DNA from: Tessaracoccus lacteus
Lineage (GTDB): Bacteria; Actinomycetota; Actinomycetes; Propionibacteriales; Propionibacteriaceae
DNA: 64,000 nucleotides
Direction: 5' to 3'
Assembly: GCF_029917005.1 (NCBI RefSeq)
Contig: NZ_CP123967.1
Coordinates: forward strand, 1,488,001 to 1,552,000
The notes beneath the pieces were generated by a model that saw nothing but the letters and a program-made list of their open reading frames with translations, was not told where the DNA came from and ran no database searches. The position numbers were made by a program, and so were the translations under genes. Shown here piece after piece: positions 1 to 8,632 of the stretch. Positions within the stretch are counted from its first letter, which is position 1; each line of letters starts with the position of its first letter.

Positions 1-123
1 CATACCGGGGCTGATCAGCTCCGCGGCGTGCGCGTAGAAGCGCCGGAACTCGGACATGAGGTCAAGGAGCGCGCCCTCGAGCTCCTTGACCGCCACGTCA
101 CGGTCGGTTGGGTGCGGGTTCAT
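1..123 (-). CDS. MarR-family transcriptional regulator, N-terminal part (runs off the window)
   Basis: Only the first 41 codons are inside the window. The ATG at 123 directly abuts the stop codon of the MFS exporter at 124-126, so the two genes are cotranscribed and probably translationally coupled. The helix pattern ending in LISPGM is typical of the first dimerisation helix of MarR-type winged-helix repressors, just before the DNA-binding domain, which lies outside the window. By family, such proteins bind palindromes and are released by small phenolic or drug ligands. The likely target is the double palindrome upstream of the exporter. The family call rests on a short stretch and is therefore tentative. 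Confidence 0.6.
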   Translation of the reverse strand, partial: MNPHPTDRDVAVKELEGALLDLMSEFRRFYAHAAELISPGM

Positions 124-1734
124 CTACCCATTGTCCACCGCGACCGCCGACTCCTCGGCGCGCTGACTGGTGGTCATCCGGGTCAGCGGCGCGTTCGGGA
201 GGAAGGCGATCGCGAGGATGCTGAGCACCGCGAACGGCACGGCCAGCTGGAACGCGTGCGAGATGCCTTGCGCGTAGACGTCCTCGAAGATGACCCGGAT
301 CGGCTCCGGCATCTCGGAGACCTTGGGCACCGAGGTCGACTGGAGCTGCTGGCCCCAGTAGGCGGCCTTGTCGCCGAGGCTGGCGACCGCCTGCATGAGC
401 TCGCCCTTGCGCTGGGTGAGCTGCTCGGTCACATGGGACGCCAGGCCGGCGCCCATCACCGTGACGCCGATGGTGCCGCCGAGACTGCGGAAGAACGTCA
501 CGCCCGAGCTGGCGACGCCGATCTGGGAGGGCAGGGCCCGGTTCTGGACGACCAGCACGAGGTTCTGCATCGTCATCCCGACGCCTGCGCCGAGCAGGAA
601 CATGTACACGGACACGAGCGCGAAGTTCGTGTCGTAGTGGATGGTCGACAGCAGGGCCGCGCCGGCCGTCAGCAGCACGCTGCCGACGACGAGATAGGGC
701 TTCCAGATGCCATGCCTGGAGATGAGCCCGCCGACGACGATCGACGTGATGAGCAGGCCGGCGATCATCGGGATGGTCATCAGGCCGGCCTCGGTGGGGG
801 TCGCGCCGCGGGAGAGCTGCATGTACTGGCTGAGGAAGACCGAGGCGCCGAACATGGCGATGCCGGTCGCGATCGACGCGATGACGGCGAGCGTGAAGGT
901 CGCGTCGCGGAACAGCGTGAGCGGGATCAGCGGTTCGCTGGAGCGCAGCTCGACGATGACGAACGCGACGGCGCAGATCACCGCGCCCCCGACCATCCAG
1001 AGCGTCGTGGTGCTCCACCAGTCGTAGGAGTCGCCGGCGTAGGTGATCCAGATCAGCACGAGCGACACGGCCACCGCGAGAAGGACGATGCCGAGGTAGT
1101 CGATGCTCGCCTTCCCCGGGCGGCGCGGCGGGGTGTGCAGGGTGAGCTGCACGATCACGAGCGCGAGGATCGCGACGGGCAGGGCGACGAAGAAGTTCCA
1201 GCGCCAGCCGATGGAGTCGGTGATCAGGCCGCCGAGCAGCGGACCGCCGATGGTGGACACGGCCATGACGGCCCCGAACAGGCCCATGTAGCGGCCCCGC
1301 TCCCTGGGGCTGAGGATGTCGGCCATCAGGACCTGGCTGACGGCGGCGAGGCCGCCGGCTCCGATTCCCTGGATCGCGCGCATGGCGATGAGCATGGCGG
1401 CGCTCTGGGAGAAGCCGGCTGCGGCGGTGGCAAGCACGAAGATCACGATGGCCAGCTGATAGAGCAGCTTGCGGTTGGTGAGGTCGGCGAGCTTGCCCCA
1501 GATGGGCGTCGAGATTGCTGTGGTCAGGAGGGTGGCGGTGACCACCCAGGTGTAGGAGTTCTGGTCTCCCTCGAGGTCGTGCACGATCACCGGAAGGGAC
1601 GTCGAGACGACTGTGGAGGCGAGCATGGACACGAACATCCCAAGGATGAGTCCGGCCAGCGCCTCCAGCACGCGGCGGTGCTCCAACGGAGTCTGGGTGG
1701 GGGCGCTTGAGGGCGCAGTGGTATCAGCTGACAT
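124..1734 (-). CDS. MFS drug-export transporter, DHA2 (EmrB/QacA) family, 14 TM segments
   Basis: A 536-residue integral membrane protein, predicted to export drugs or other toxic compounds with proton antiport. After a short Pro/Thr/Ser-rich cytoplasmic start, the first helix begins at LEALAGLILGMFVSML. The family motif A is seen as GKLADLTNRK near residue 80, and motif C-like glycine-rich helices follow (AIQGIGAGG, GGPLLGG). Length and helix number fit DHA2. I chose the ATG at 1734 because AGGAG lies 11 nt upstream. A GTG at 1779 is in frame but has no ribosome site. The next gene is a MarR-type regulator, and an inverted-repeat operator lies just upstream, so regulated efflux is likely. 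Substrate cannot be told from sequence. Confidence 0.9.
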   Translation of the reverse strand: MSADTTAPSSAPTQTPLEHRRVLEALAGLILGMFVSMLASTVVSTSLPVIVHDLEGDQNSYTWVVTATLLTTAISTPIWGKLADLTNRKLLYQLAIVIFVLATAAAGFSQSAAMLIAMRAIQGIGAGGLAAVSQVLMADILSPRERGRYMGLFGAVMAVSTIGGPLLGGLITDSIGWRWNFFVALPVAILALVIVQLTLHTPPRRPGKASIDYLGIVLLAVAVSLVLIWITYAGDSYDWWSTTTLWMVGGAVICAVAFVIVELRSSEPLIPLTLFRDATFTLAVIASIATGIAMFGASVFLSQYMQLSRGATPTEAGLMTIPMIAGLLITSIVVGGLISRHGIWKPYLVVGSVLLTAGAALLSTIHYDTNFALVSVYMFLLGAGVGMTMQNLVLVVQNRALPSQIGVASSGVTFFRSLGGTIGVTVMGAGLASHVTEQLTQRKGELMQAVASLGDKAAYWGQQLQSTSVPKVSEMPEPIRVIFEDVYAQGISHAFQLAVPFAVLSILAIAFLPNAPLTRMTTSQRAEESAVAVDNG

Positions 1735-1786
1735 GCAGGAAGGGGCTCCTTCGGTGAGAATGGGCGTGGTTGGCGTCACAGAAGAA

Positions 1787-1817
1787 ATTGACCGGTCAAT
1801 AGTTGACCGGCGTCAAC
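1787..1817. promoter_or_regulatory. Two adjacent palindromes, probable operator of the exporter/MarR operon
   Basis: ATTGACCGGTCAAT at 1787-1800 is a perfect 14-bp palindrome. It is followed at 1802-1817 by GTTGACCGGCGTCAAC, whose six-base arms GTTGAC/GTCAAC are perfectly inverted. Both share the core TTGACCGG. They lie 53-83 bp upstream of the exporter start, where a repressor would block initiation. Binding by the MarR-type protein downstream is inferred. A TetR-family regulator elsewhere is the alternative. Confidence 0.65.
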
Positions 1818-1899
1818 CATATGCTCCGCCAAGGTCCAGCGCAACACGACTGCGCGGCCCCGGCCGTCAGGGCCTCAGGCAAGGTGTGCCCCCGTGGAA

Positions 1900-3573
1900 T
1901 CAGGCCCCGGTGACGCCCTCGCGGAGGCGACTCAGGACATCGGGGCCTCCGACCCTCTCGATGACGTCCGGGTCGCCGACGACGATCAGCTTGTCGGTGG
2001 CGCGGGACAGGCCTACGTAGAGACGCTCCCTGCCGCGCTCGCGGTTGCCGTGCTCGTTCAGGCAGAGGACGACGGCGCGTCGTTCCATGCCCTTGAACCC
2101 GAGGACGTGCCCGTAGAACACGTCCTCCTCGGACCAGAAGTCCTCCCAGTAGGCCGCGAACCCGAGGGCCTCCTGCTGCTCCTTCTGCACCGGGTGCCTC
2201 GCGCCGGTGGTCAGCAGGGCGATGTCCCCCGGCCGCCAGCCCTCATCCATGAGGCGCTCGACCTGGTCGTCCGCGGCATCCAGCGCGTCGGCGACGTCCA
2301 CCTCGACAAACTCGACCTCCGGCCCTTCTCCGCCACGCAGCACCATCGACGTCGGGGCGAGTGAGGCGAAACTCTGCGCGATCTGGCGGGTGTTGCGCAG
2401 GTTGTGGTCGAGGACCAGCGGCACCAGCGCCACCGATGGACGCCCGAAGCGGGCGAAGACCCTCTGCCTCTCGTCGCTGTAGGCGAAGATGCCCCCGGTC
2501 TCCTCGTCTCGGAGCGCGGCCAGCAGCGGCGTCCACCAGTCCTCCGCGAAGTCCTGGGCCTCGTCGACGATGAAGGCATCGAACTTCTGGCCGTCGGTGA
2601 GCGTCGTCGCGCGCTCGGCCATCAGCCGCGGCAGCGTGTCCTCCCAGAACTCCGAGTCGTCACGCGACCCGGCGATCTCGATCCCCCACGAACGCGCGAG
2701 GTCCTCGAAGGTGCCGACGAATGATGGCCGCTTGCCCCTGGAGCCCACTTCCAGGTGGCGCTTCAGGTGGTGCGCCAGCCCGTAGCTGTAGCAGACGACC
2801 GCCACCCGCTGCCGCTTCCCGGTCACCCGTCCGGCCGCCAGCTCGAGGGCCTGACTGATGGCGAGGACTGTCTTGCCGCTGCCCGCCGCGCCGCGGATCT
2901 CCATCCGGTTGAGCAGCCGCGTCACCTTCAGCAGGTTGGTCTGCTCCATGGTCAGTCGGTCGGCGAGCTCGGCGCGGTCCTCGGCAAGCGCCGACTCGTC
3001 CCTGGTGGGTAGGTGTCGCCCCCGGAGGATCTCCTGGATCAGCTCGACGTCGTCGCGCGTCGGCGGGCGCGCATCGGTGCGGTGCAGGGAGGTCGTGTCC
3101 CAGATCCGCTCGCCCAGGTTCTCGAGGTCGCCCTGCCCGGAGACCTGCCAGCGCGGGCAGTCCGGTGTGGCGAAGTTCGCGTCCAGCTCGGTGCGCGCCA
3201 GGACGACGTGGTGGCTCCACCTGATTCGCGTGCGCGACCCCCAGCGGGGATCGGACTCCACGTAGTTGCGCAGGGCGTAGGTTGCGTCGCGGGCCTGATC
3301 GATGGGGTGGATGCGTTCCTCGCGGTCATTCCGCTGGATCATCCACCCGCCGTCAGCGTCAGTCCAGACGTGGCTGCCCTTCACCTCGATGACGACGATG
3401 CCGGAGTCCGGCATGAGCACGACGAGGTCGGCCTCATGGTCCTTGTGCTGGTCACTGAGGCGGTAGTTCGCCAGCAGCACACAGTCAGGGCCGAGCTGTC
3501 TCCGCAGCTTCTGCCACACCTCCTTCTCGGAGGTCGTGGTGAACGCGGGCTGCTCGGGGACGCAGGTCGCCAT
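1900..3573 (-). CDS. NERD-domain superfamily I (UvrD-like) DNA helicase
   Basis: A 557-residue protein joining an N-terminal NERD nuclease-related domain to a UvrD/Rep-type helicase core. The NERD part shows the conserved acid and VIEVKGSH motif (about residues 49 and 62-68), the nuclease-fold signature. The helicase part has Walker A GAAGSGKT (about 228-235), Walker B VDEAQDF (about 337-342), the arginine-containing NLRNTRQIA motif, and C-terminal motifs GFKGMERRAVVL and LYVGLSRATDK. It lacks the long UvrD 1B/2B insertions. I chose the ATG at 3573, with AGGAG a few bases upstream; an in-frame start at 3666 has no ribosome site. The gene stands alone. Related NERD helicases are often linked to DNA repair or phage defence, but no specific role can be assigned. 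Confidence 0.85.
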   Translation of the reverse strand: MATCVPEQPAFTTTSEKEVWQKLRRQLGPDCVLLANYRLSDQHKDHEADLVVLMPDSGIVVIEVKGSHVWTDADGGWMIQRNDREERIHPIDQARDATYALRNYVESDPRWGSRTRIRWSHHVVLARTELDANFATPDCPRWQVSGQGDLENLGERIWDTTSLHRTDARPPTRDDVELIQEILRGRHLPTRDESALAEDRAELADRLTMEQTNLLKVTRLLNRMEIRGAAGSGKTVLAISQALELAAGRVTGKRQRVAVVCYSYGLAHHLKRHLEVGSRGKRPSFVGTFEDLARSWGIEIAGSRDDSEFWEDTLPRLMAERATTLTDGQKFDAFIVDEAQDFAEDWWTPLLAALRDEETGGIFAYSDERQRVFARFGRPSVALVPLVLDHNLRNTRQIAQSFASLAPTSMVLRGGEGPEVEFVEVDVADALDAADDQVERLMDEGWRPGDIALLTTGARHPVQKEQQEALGFAAYWEDFWSEEDVFYGHVLGFKGMERRAVVLCLNEHGNRERGRERLYVGLSRATDKLIVVGDPDVIERVGGPDVLSRLREGVTGA

Positions 3574-3690
3574 GCGGGTCTCCTCGGGGACGATCGGCCG
3601 TCGATCGATTGTCTTCACAGGAGCGTATCGGGCCTGACGAGGGTCGGAGCCGGTTCCCAGATCCATTCCGACCAGGCGACCTACGGGGAC

Positions 3691-4455
3691 TCAGCGGTTG
3701 GCAATGCCGGCCGCCACGCGCTCGGCGATCGCCGCGTGCCCCTCGTCGTTAGGGTGGGCGCCGTCGTCGGCAAGCAGGTCAGCGGACAGGACCGGTGGGT
3801 CGATCAGCTGGACGAAGGTGGCATCTATGGAGGCCGCGGCGGCCTGCACGACAGCCGACATGCCTATGACTGTGGGGCCGACCTCCCACGGCGTGGACGG
3901 GCCGACCACGATGATCTTCGCGTCGGGGAGTTCGGCGCGCAGTGCGCTCAGCGTCGAGTCGATCGCCGCCGTGACCTTCGCGCTGTCCTCCTTCCAGGCG
4001 TTGAAGTCGTTCTGGCCACCGGCGATGACGGCGATGTCGGCGTCGACGGGAAGTTCCTCGGCGATCATCTCCGGGTACGAGGGGCAGTACTCGAGCCCAC
4101 AGCCGCTGACCCCCGCGGTGGAGACGTAGCCGGTCCCGCCGCGGCCGAGGTTGACCTCGGTCCAGCCCTCGTTGGCGGCAAGCAGCGTCGTCCATCGCAC
4201 GGCCTTGCTGGTGGCGCCGACTCCCTGCGTGTACGAGTCGCCGAGGAAGACCGCCACAGGCCGCTCCCCCGCCGCGACGCTCATGGTTGGCGACGCCGAC
4301 GAGGTGGCCTGCGTAGTCAGGGGGTTCCGGATCGCCACCGCAACCCCCCAGACAACGAGCCCGGCCACGACGGCCACGGCAAGGGCAATGATCCACTTCC
4401 GGTTGCGAGGGCCCTCCGACGAGCGTCGCGGCCCCCGACGCGACTGCATGTCCAT
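3691..4455 (-). CDS. Membrane-anchored SGNH/GDSL-family hydrolase
   Basis: A 254-residue protein with a basic N-terminus and one membrane helix (about residues 21-43), then a Ser/Thr-rich linker and an extracytoplasmic SGNH esterase/lipase domain. Block I is FLGDSYTQG (catalytic Ser, about residue 73), block II has the conserved Gly in NLGRGGTGY, block III is GGQNDFN, and block V DDGAHPN supplies the Asp-His pair. All four catalytic positions are present. It probably acts as an esterase or acylhydrolase at the cell surface; the substrate is unknown. The ATG at 4455 is preceded by TAGTCT at 6 nt, a leaderless arrangement that supports this start. It is transcribed divergently from the NYN gene. 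Confidence 0.85.
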   Translation of the reverse strand: MDMQSRRGPRRSSEGPRNRKWIIALAVAVVAGLVVWGVAVAIRNPLTTQATSSASPTMSVAAGERPVAVFLGDSYTQGVGATSKAVRWTTLLAANEGWTEVNLGRGGTGYVSTAGVSGCGLEYCPSYPEMIAEELPVDADIAVIAGGQNDFNAWKEDSAKVTAAIDSTLSALRAELPDAKIIVVGPSTPWEVGPTVIGMSAVVQAAAASIDATFVQLIDPPVLSADLLADDGAHPNDEGHAAIAERVAAGIANR

Positions 4456-4564
4456 GCGTCGAGACTAGGCCCGGATCGAGTTTGGGGGGCCGATTTCGGG
4501 GTGAGTGTCGCCTCCGCCGTGACACGCCGGCCGTACCGGTCTGCGGGCGGCTAGTGTGCCGAGC

Positions 4565-5275
4565 GTGATCAGTTCCCCGCAGACCGTCGCCCTCCTCGTG
4601 GACGCCGACAACGCGCCCTCCGCCAGCATCGACAAGGTGCTGGCCGACCTCGCCAAGGTCGGTGATGTCCGGATCCGCCGGGCCTATGGCAACTGGTTCA
4701 AGCCCGCGCTGCGGGCCTGGGACGCGGAGCTGACCAGCCGAGGCTTCCGGGCGGTGCAGCAGTCGGATCCGGTCAAGGGCAAGAACGCCACGGACCTCGC
4801 GCTTGTCATCGACGCGGTCGACATCTTCCACTCGCTGCGGCCCGACGTGTTCGCCATCGTGTCGAGCGACTCCGACTACACACCGCTCGCGAACTACCTC
4901 CGTGAGCGGGGCGCGATCGTCCTCGGCTTCGGCCGCGTCGACACGGCCGCGTCGTTCCGGGCTGCGTGCACGTCGTTCAAAGTCCTGGCGGGCAAGACGG
5001 AGGAGCCCGCCGCCCAGGCTGGCACGAAGAAGAAGGCCGAACCGAAGCGCGAACCCACCCTGAACGAGATCCTGGCGCAGGTGATCGCGCGGAATGCCGA
5101 CAAGCAGGGCTGGGCGCGGGTCAGCACTGTCGCGAACCAGATCCGGCAGCAGCACGGGCAGTCCGCCAAGGACCACGGCAAGCCGACCTGGACGAAGGTG
5201 CTGAAGTCGCTGCCGGGCTTCGAGTTCCGCGACGAGGGGACGACGAACGTGGCGGTGCGGCTCCAGGCGAAGTGA
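4565..5275 (+). CDS. NYN-domain (PIN-like) ribonuclease with C-terminal OST-HTH/LOTUS domain
   Basis: About 236 residues. The N-terminal two thirds form an NYN domain (DUF88 type), a PIN-fold metal-dependent RNase. The acidic active-site positions are visible in LLVDADNAP, KNATDLALVIDA and VSSDSDYTPLA. A Lys/Glu-rich linker (around 145-165) leads to an OST-HTH/LOTUS domain (TLNEILAQVI onward, ending near FEFRDEG), which binds RNA or G-quadruplex structures in known cases. The GTG at 4565 is taken as start because TAGTGT at 4552-4557 places it 7 nt downstream, a leaderless layout. A GTG at 4556 is in frame but overlaps that hexamer. It is monocistronic. An RNA-processing or decay role is inferred from domains only. 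Confidence 0.85.
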   Translation: MISSPQTVALLVDADNAPSASIDKVLADLAKVGDVRIRRAYGNWFKPALRAWDAELTSRGFRAVQQSDPVKGKNATDLALVIDAVDIFHSLRPDVFAIVSSDSDYTPLANYLRERGAIVLGFGRVDTAASFRAACTSFKVLAGKTEEPAAQAGTKKKAEPKREPTLNEILAQVIARNADKQGWARVSTVANQIRQQHGQSAKDHGKPTWTKVLKSLPGFEFRDEGTTNVAVRLQAK

Positions 5276-5299
5276 CTTGGGGCAGCGCTGTTGGCCCTG

Positions 5300-5725
5300 T
5301 CAGATGAGCCCCTGCGACCGGAAGGCGTGCCAGATGCCGTCGTCCAGGATGGCGCTCGTGGTCTCGTCGGCGGCCGACTTCGCGGCCGACGAGGCGTTGC
5401 CCATCGCGATTCCGACGGCGCAGTAGTCGAGCATCTCGAGGTCGTTGGACCCGTCGCCGATCCCGATCGTCGCCGCGTGGTCGATCCCCAGGTGCCCGAT
5501 CACCGCCTCGATCGCGGTGGCCTTGTTCACGCCCGGCTGGCACAGCTCGCCCGAGAGATCGCCGAAGAGTGGGACCGTCCCGGCGATGATGTCGAGCTGA
5601 CCTTCGAAGGCCGCCCGCACCTGGGACATCGACGTGTCGCCGAAGCCGACGAACGTCGCCTTCCCGACGCCCTCGCGCTCGAAGGGGCCGCGGTAGGCGA
5701 GGTTGCGGGCGAAGTCGCTGGCCAT
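5300..5725 (-). pseudogene. 5'-truncated Cof-type HAD hydrolase (C-terminal half only)
   Basis: The 141 residues match the second half of a Cof/HAD-IIB phosphatase: the end of the cap domain, then KATAIEAVIGHLGI and the metal-binding motif GIGDGSNDLEMLDY, then the MGNASSAAKSAAD segment. The first HAD motif (DxDGT) and the first cap half are absent. An in-frame TAA lies 11 codons before the ATG at 5725, so the missing part is not simply upstream. Full-length members have about 260-280 residues. A sugar-phosphate phosphatase cannot work without the nucleophile Asp, so this is read as a remnant. A short expressed fragment cannot be excluded. Confidence 0.7.
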
Positions 5726-5795
5726 GAATCCGCCGTTCAGGCGCGCCTCCCGTTAGTGGACTGACCACAGGTCGCTCGTTGCTAGGGTTGCCCGC

Positions 5796-6650
5796 ATGAC
5801 TCGCGTACTCGTCACAGGCAGCAGCGGAAAACTCGGTCGGGCCGTCGTCCGACACCTTGTCAGCGAGGGGTACGACGTCCTCGCCACCGACCGCACCGCG
5901 CCCGCTCCCGGCACGCCCGGCACCTTCGTGCTGGCCGACCTCACCGACGCAGCCCAGGTGTTCGACCTCGTGACCGGCGTCGATGAGCGGGGCGGCCGCG
6001 TCGACGCGGTGGTGCACCTCGCCGCGGTGCCCGCCCCTGGGCTGGTGACCAACACGGCGACGTTCCACAACAACGTGCCCGCCACCTTCAACGTCTTCCA
6101 GGCCGCCCGCGTGGCCGGCGTGAAGAAGGTCGTGTGGGCCTCCAGCGAGACCGTGCTCGGGCTGCCCTTCGACGAGGAGCCGCCGTACGCCCCCGTCGAC
6201 GAGGAGTACCCCGTCCGCCCCAACTCCACCTACTCCATGGGCAAGGCCGTCGAGGAGGAGATGGCGCGCCACTTCGCCCGCTGGGACCCGGAGTTGTCCA
6301 TCATCGGGCTCAGGTTCTCCAACGTCATGGAGCCCCACGACTACGCGACCTTCCCGACCTGGCAGGGCGACCCTCAGGTGCGCCGCTGGAACCTGTGGGG
6401 TTACATCGACGCCAGAGACGGCGCCCAGGCGGTCCAGCGCGCGCTCGAGACGGAACTGCCCGGCTTCGAGGCGTTCATCATCGCCAACGCCGACACCGTG
6501 ATGGAGACCGACAGCGCCGACCTGATGGCGGAGCTGTTCCCGAACGTGCCCCTGCGCGGCGTCGAGGGCACCCGGACCCTGCTTGGCATCGACAAGGCCC
6601 GCCGTCTCCTCGGCTTCGAACCACAGCACACCTGGCGCGACGAGGCGTAG
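5796..6650 (+). CDS. NAD-dependent epimerase/dehydratase (extended SDR)
   Basis: A 284-residue Rossmann-fold enzyme. The nucleotide-binding motif GSSGKLG is at residues 8-14, DLTDAA follows at the adenine-contact position, and the catalytic YSMGK (Tyr-x3-Lys) lies near residue 148, preceded by an active-site Ser in WASSETV. The size and fold match NAD-dependent sugar epimerase/dehydratase family proteins of actinobacteria. Its own substrate is unknown. TAGGGT 7 nt before the ATG suggests a leaderless transcript. It diverges from the HAD remnant and has no operon partner. Confidence 0.85.
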   Translation: MTRVLVTGSSGKLGRAVVRHLVSEGYDVLATDRTAPAPGTPGTFVLADLTDAAQVFDLVTGVDERGGRVDAVVHLAAVPAPGLVTNTATFHNNVPATFNVFQAARVAGVKKVVWASSETVLGLPFDEEPPYAPVDEEYPVRPNSTYSMGKAVEEEMARHFARWDPELSIIGLRFSNVMEPHDYATFPTWQGDPQVRRWNLWGYIDARDGAQAVQRALETELPGFEAFIIANADTVMETDSADLMAELFPNVPLRGVEGTRTLLGIDKARRLLGFEPQHTWRDEA

Positions 6651-6710
6651 CGCGGGAACCGGGTCCCTCGGAGTCCGCGCCAGGCGTCGTCGGCGATGAG
6701 CCTGGCGGGG

Positions 6711-7073
6711 CTAGAACTCCAACAGGTCCGCGTCAGGAAACTCGGTGTAGCGGGTGCCCTCACCATGCGGTGCGAGTTCCAGATAGCTCGGGGTGCCCCC
6801 GTCGACGAAGAGGAGGACCAACGCGTCGCTGAGGCCCGCGCCCAGGACCGCGCGTTCCGCTCCTGGGACTCCGGCAGGTACGGAGGCCGGGGCGAGAGAG
6901 ACGCTGGGACAGTCTCCGCATTCACACACGGAGTCGACCAGGAGGCTGGGGACCTGGGTGCGCCAGGATTGTCGGGCAGCGGTGGTGGGCCGGGGTTCCC
7001 CGTCGAACGGCTCGGCGTGATCGATCATGGCCACGAGAACCAGCCGTTCTCTGCTGCTGAGTGGACGTGGCAT
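6711..7073 (-). CDS. Conserved hypothetical protein, 120 aa, with Cys motif CECGDCPS
   Basis: I do not recognise a named family. The protein has a hydrophilic N-terminal part (SSRERLVLVAMIDHAEPFD), a cysteine cluster CECGDCPS around residue 51 that could bind a metal, and a C-terminal strand-rich part. The ATG at 7073 is chosen because TAGAGT lies 7 nt upstream (leaderless type); upstream in-frame codons have no ribosome site. It ends close to, and converges on, the epimerase gene. Coding is supported by the promoter fit and the actinobacterial style of the sequence. Confidence 0.6.
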   Translation of the reverse strand: MPRPLSSRERLVLVAMIDHAEPFDGEPRPTTAARQSWRTQVPSLLVDSVCECGDCPSVSLAPASVPAGVPGAERAVLGAGLSDALVLLFVDGGTPSYLELAPHGEGTRYTEFPDADLLEF

Positions 7074-7116
7074 GCAGGCGACTCTAGCCAGCCCCGTCGT
7101 GCCCACGGCGCCTCCG

Positions 7117-7476
7117 CTACACGCCGAGGTGCCGCCGGGCGGATCGCAGCAGCCGGTCCAGGAGGTCATCCGGGATCGGCCGGGCGACGGTGAACGTGAC
7201 GCCCGTCTTGGAGCGCTTCAGCCCGGCGGCCGTCAGGGACTCGGCCTGCCCGGTGATGGCCTCGGCCGGCAGGTAGAGGCCGCACTGCCTGCTGAAGGCG
7301 GCGTATCCGACGACGGTGACGCCGGCGATGCTGAAGCCCGGCATGCCGTATCCCATGACCTCGTCGGCCTCCGGCAGGGCCGCAGCGACGCAGCCGCGCA
7401 GCTCCCGGAGGATCGGCCTGAACCGCTCCGGGGCCCGTGCGATGTACTCGTCGTGCGCTGATGAGACCCGCGCCAC
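7117..7476 (-). CDS. DUF1801 (YdhG-like) family protein
   Basis: A 119-residue protein with the DUF1801 layout: HDEYIARAPERFRPIL at the start, then the hallmark EVMGYGMPGF, a Cys/Tyr-rich strand (RQCGLYLPAEA) and the tail FTVARPIPDDLLDRLL. The fold resembles iron-sulfur-scaffold/frataxin-like proteins but the function is unknown. The GTG at 7476 is preceded by GGGAGG at about 8 nt, which decides the start. Its 3' end lies 43 bp before the start of the small hypothetical gene, same strand, so the two may be cotranscribed. Confidence 0.8.
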   Translation of the reverse strand: MARVSSAHDEYIARAPERFRPILRELRGCVAAALPEADEVMGYGMPGFSIAGVTVVGYAAFSRQCGLYLPAEAITGQAESLTAAGLKRSKTGVTFTVARPIPDDLLDRLLRSARRHLGV

Positions 7477-7577
7477 CTCGCCATCCTCCCAGACCGCCGG
7501 CACCCGACGTCCGTCACGCCGACAGCGATTTGCCAGTTCAGCAAGAATCGTTGCCTGCTGAGCCGGCGGGACCGACG

Positions 7578-8632
7578 ATGACCGCATGGATGTGCAGCAC
7601 TCTTCAGTCCTTGTGGGACTCGATGGTCGTCGGAGGCGGGGCGGCCGGTCTGTCGGCGGCCATGGTGCTCAGTCGCGCGGGCCGGCACGTCCTGGTGATC
7701 GACGCAGGCAGCCAGCGCAACCGGTTCGCCGCTCACATGCACGGCGTCCTCGGTCACGACAGCCGCTCTCCCCTCGATCTGGTCCGCGCCGGCCGGGAGG
7801 AGGTCGCCGCCTACGGGGTCCGGTTCCTCGACGGGGCTGTGGCAAAGGTCGGTGACGGCACGGACGGGGTGACGGTGACCACCGGTACCGGTCAGGAGCT
7901 CCGGGCCCGTACTCTCATCGTCGCGACGGGCATCACGGACGTGCTGCCCGAGGCGCCGGGGCTCGCGGACCGGTGGGGAGTGGACGTGCTGCACTGCCCC
8001 TACTGCCACGGCTGGGAGGTCCGCGGCCAGCGGATCGGGGTCCTCGCGACCTCCCCGATGAGCCTGCATCAGGTCCGCATGGTCCGCCAGTGGACCGACG
8101 ATCTCGTGTACTTCGCTGCGGCAGCCGGACCCCTCGAACCAGCCGTTCGCCAGCGGCTGGCCGCTCGTGGCATCGAGGTGGTCGACAGCCCGGTGACCGG
8201 GATCGTTGTCGCCGACGACGCCCTCACCGGAGTCAGCACGGCCGACGGCCGGACCACGGCGGTGAGCGCGATCTTCACGGCCGCTCCTCTTGTCGGTCAC
8301 GACGGTCACGCCGTCGTACTCGGACCACGCCGGTGAGCGCGCTCATAACCGCCGTTCCCCCGAGTCCCCACGACGGGTTCCTGGACAGTCTCGACCTGGC
8401 CAGGGCCGAGCCCATGCCCGGCGCCGGGATGACCCTCGCCGTGGCTAGCACGGGAAGGACGAGCCACCCCCGCATCTGGGACGTGGGCAACGTGCTCCCA
8501 CCCGGCGCGAACGTCCCCATGTCCATGGGAGCCGCCTCCTTCACCGGCGGCGCGGTCAACGGCTGGCTCGTCGAGGACGCCTTCGACCTCGCGGTCGCGG
8601 GTCGGGTCGTTGAGCCTGTCGAAGCGCCCTGA
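7578..8632 (+). pseudogene. Thioredoxin-reductase-like FAD oxidoreductase, frameshifted by a 71-bp duplication
   Basis: The first frame (to a stop at 8334-8336) has the FAD motif VVGGGAAGLSAAMVLSRA, a redox CPYC pair in LHCPYCHGWEV and ATGITD. The family C-terminus (WDVGNVLPPG through GAVNGWLVEDAFDLA) continues in another frame to 8632. The shift is explained by an imperfect duplication: the GGACCACG-CGGTGAGCGCG block at 8251 recurs at 8322, 71 bp later, and 71 is not a multiple of three. Removing one copy joins the frames. The final residues VVEPVEAP are encoded by a palindromic repeat that starts at 8610. The intact family reduces disulfides or small thiols with NAD(P)H. It is inactive as sequenced. 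Confidence 0.75.
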
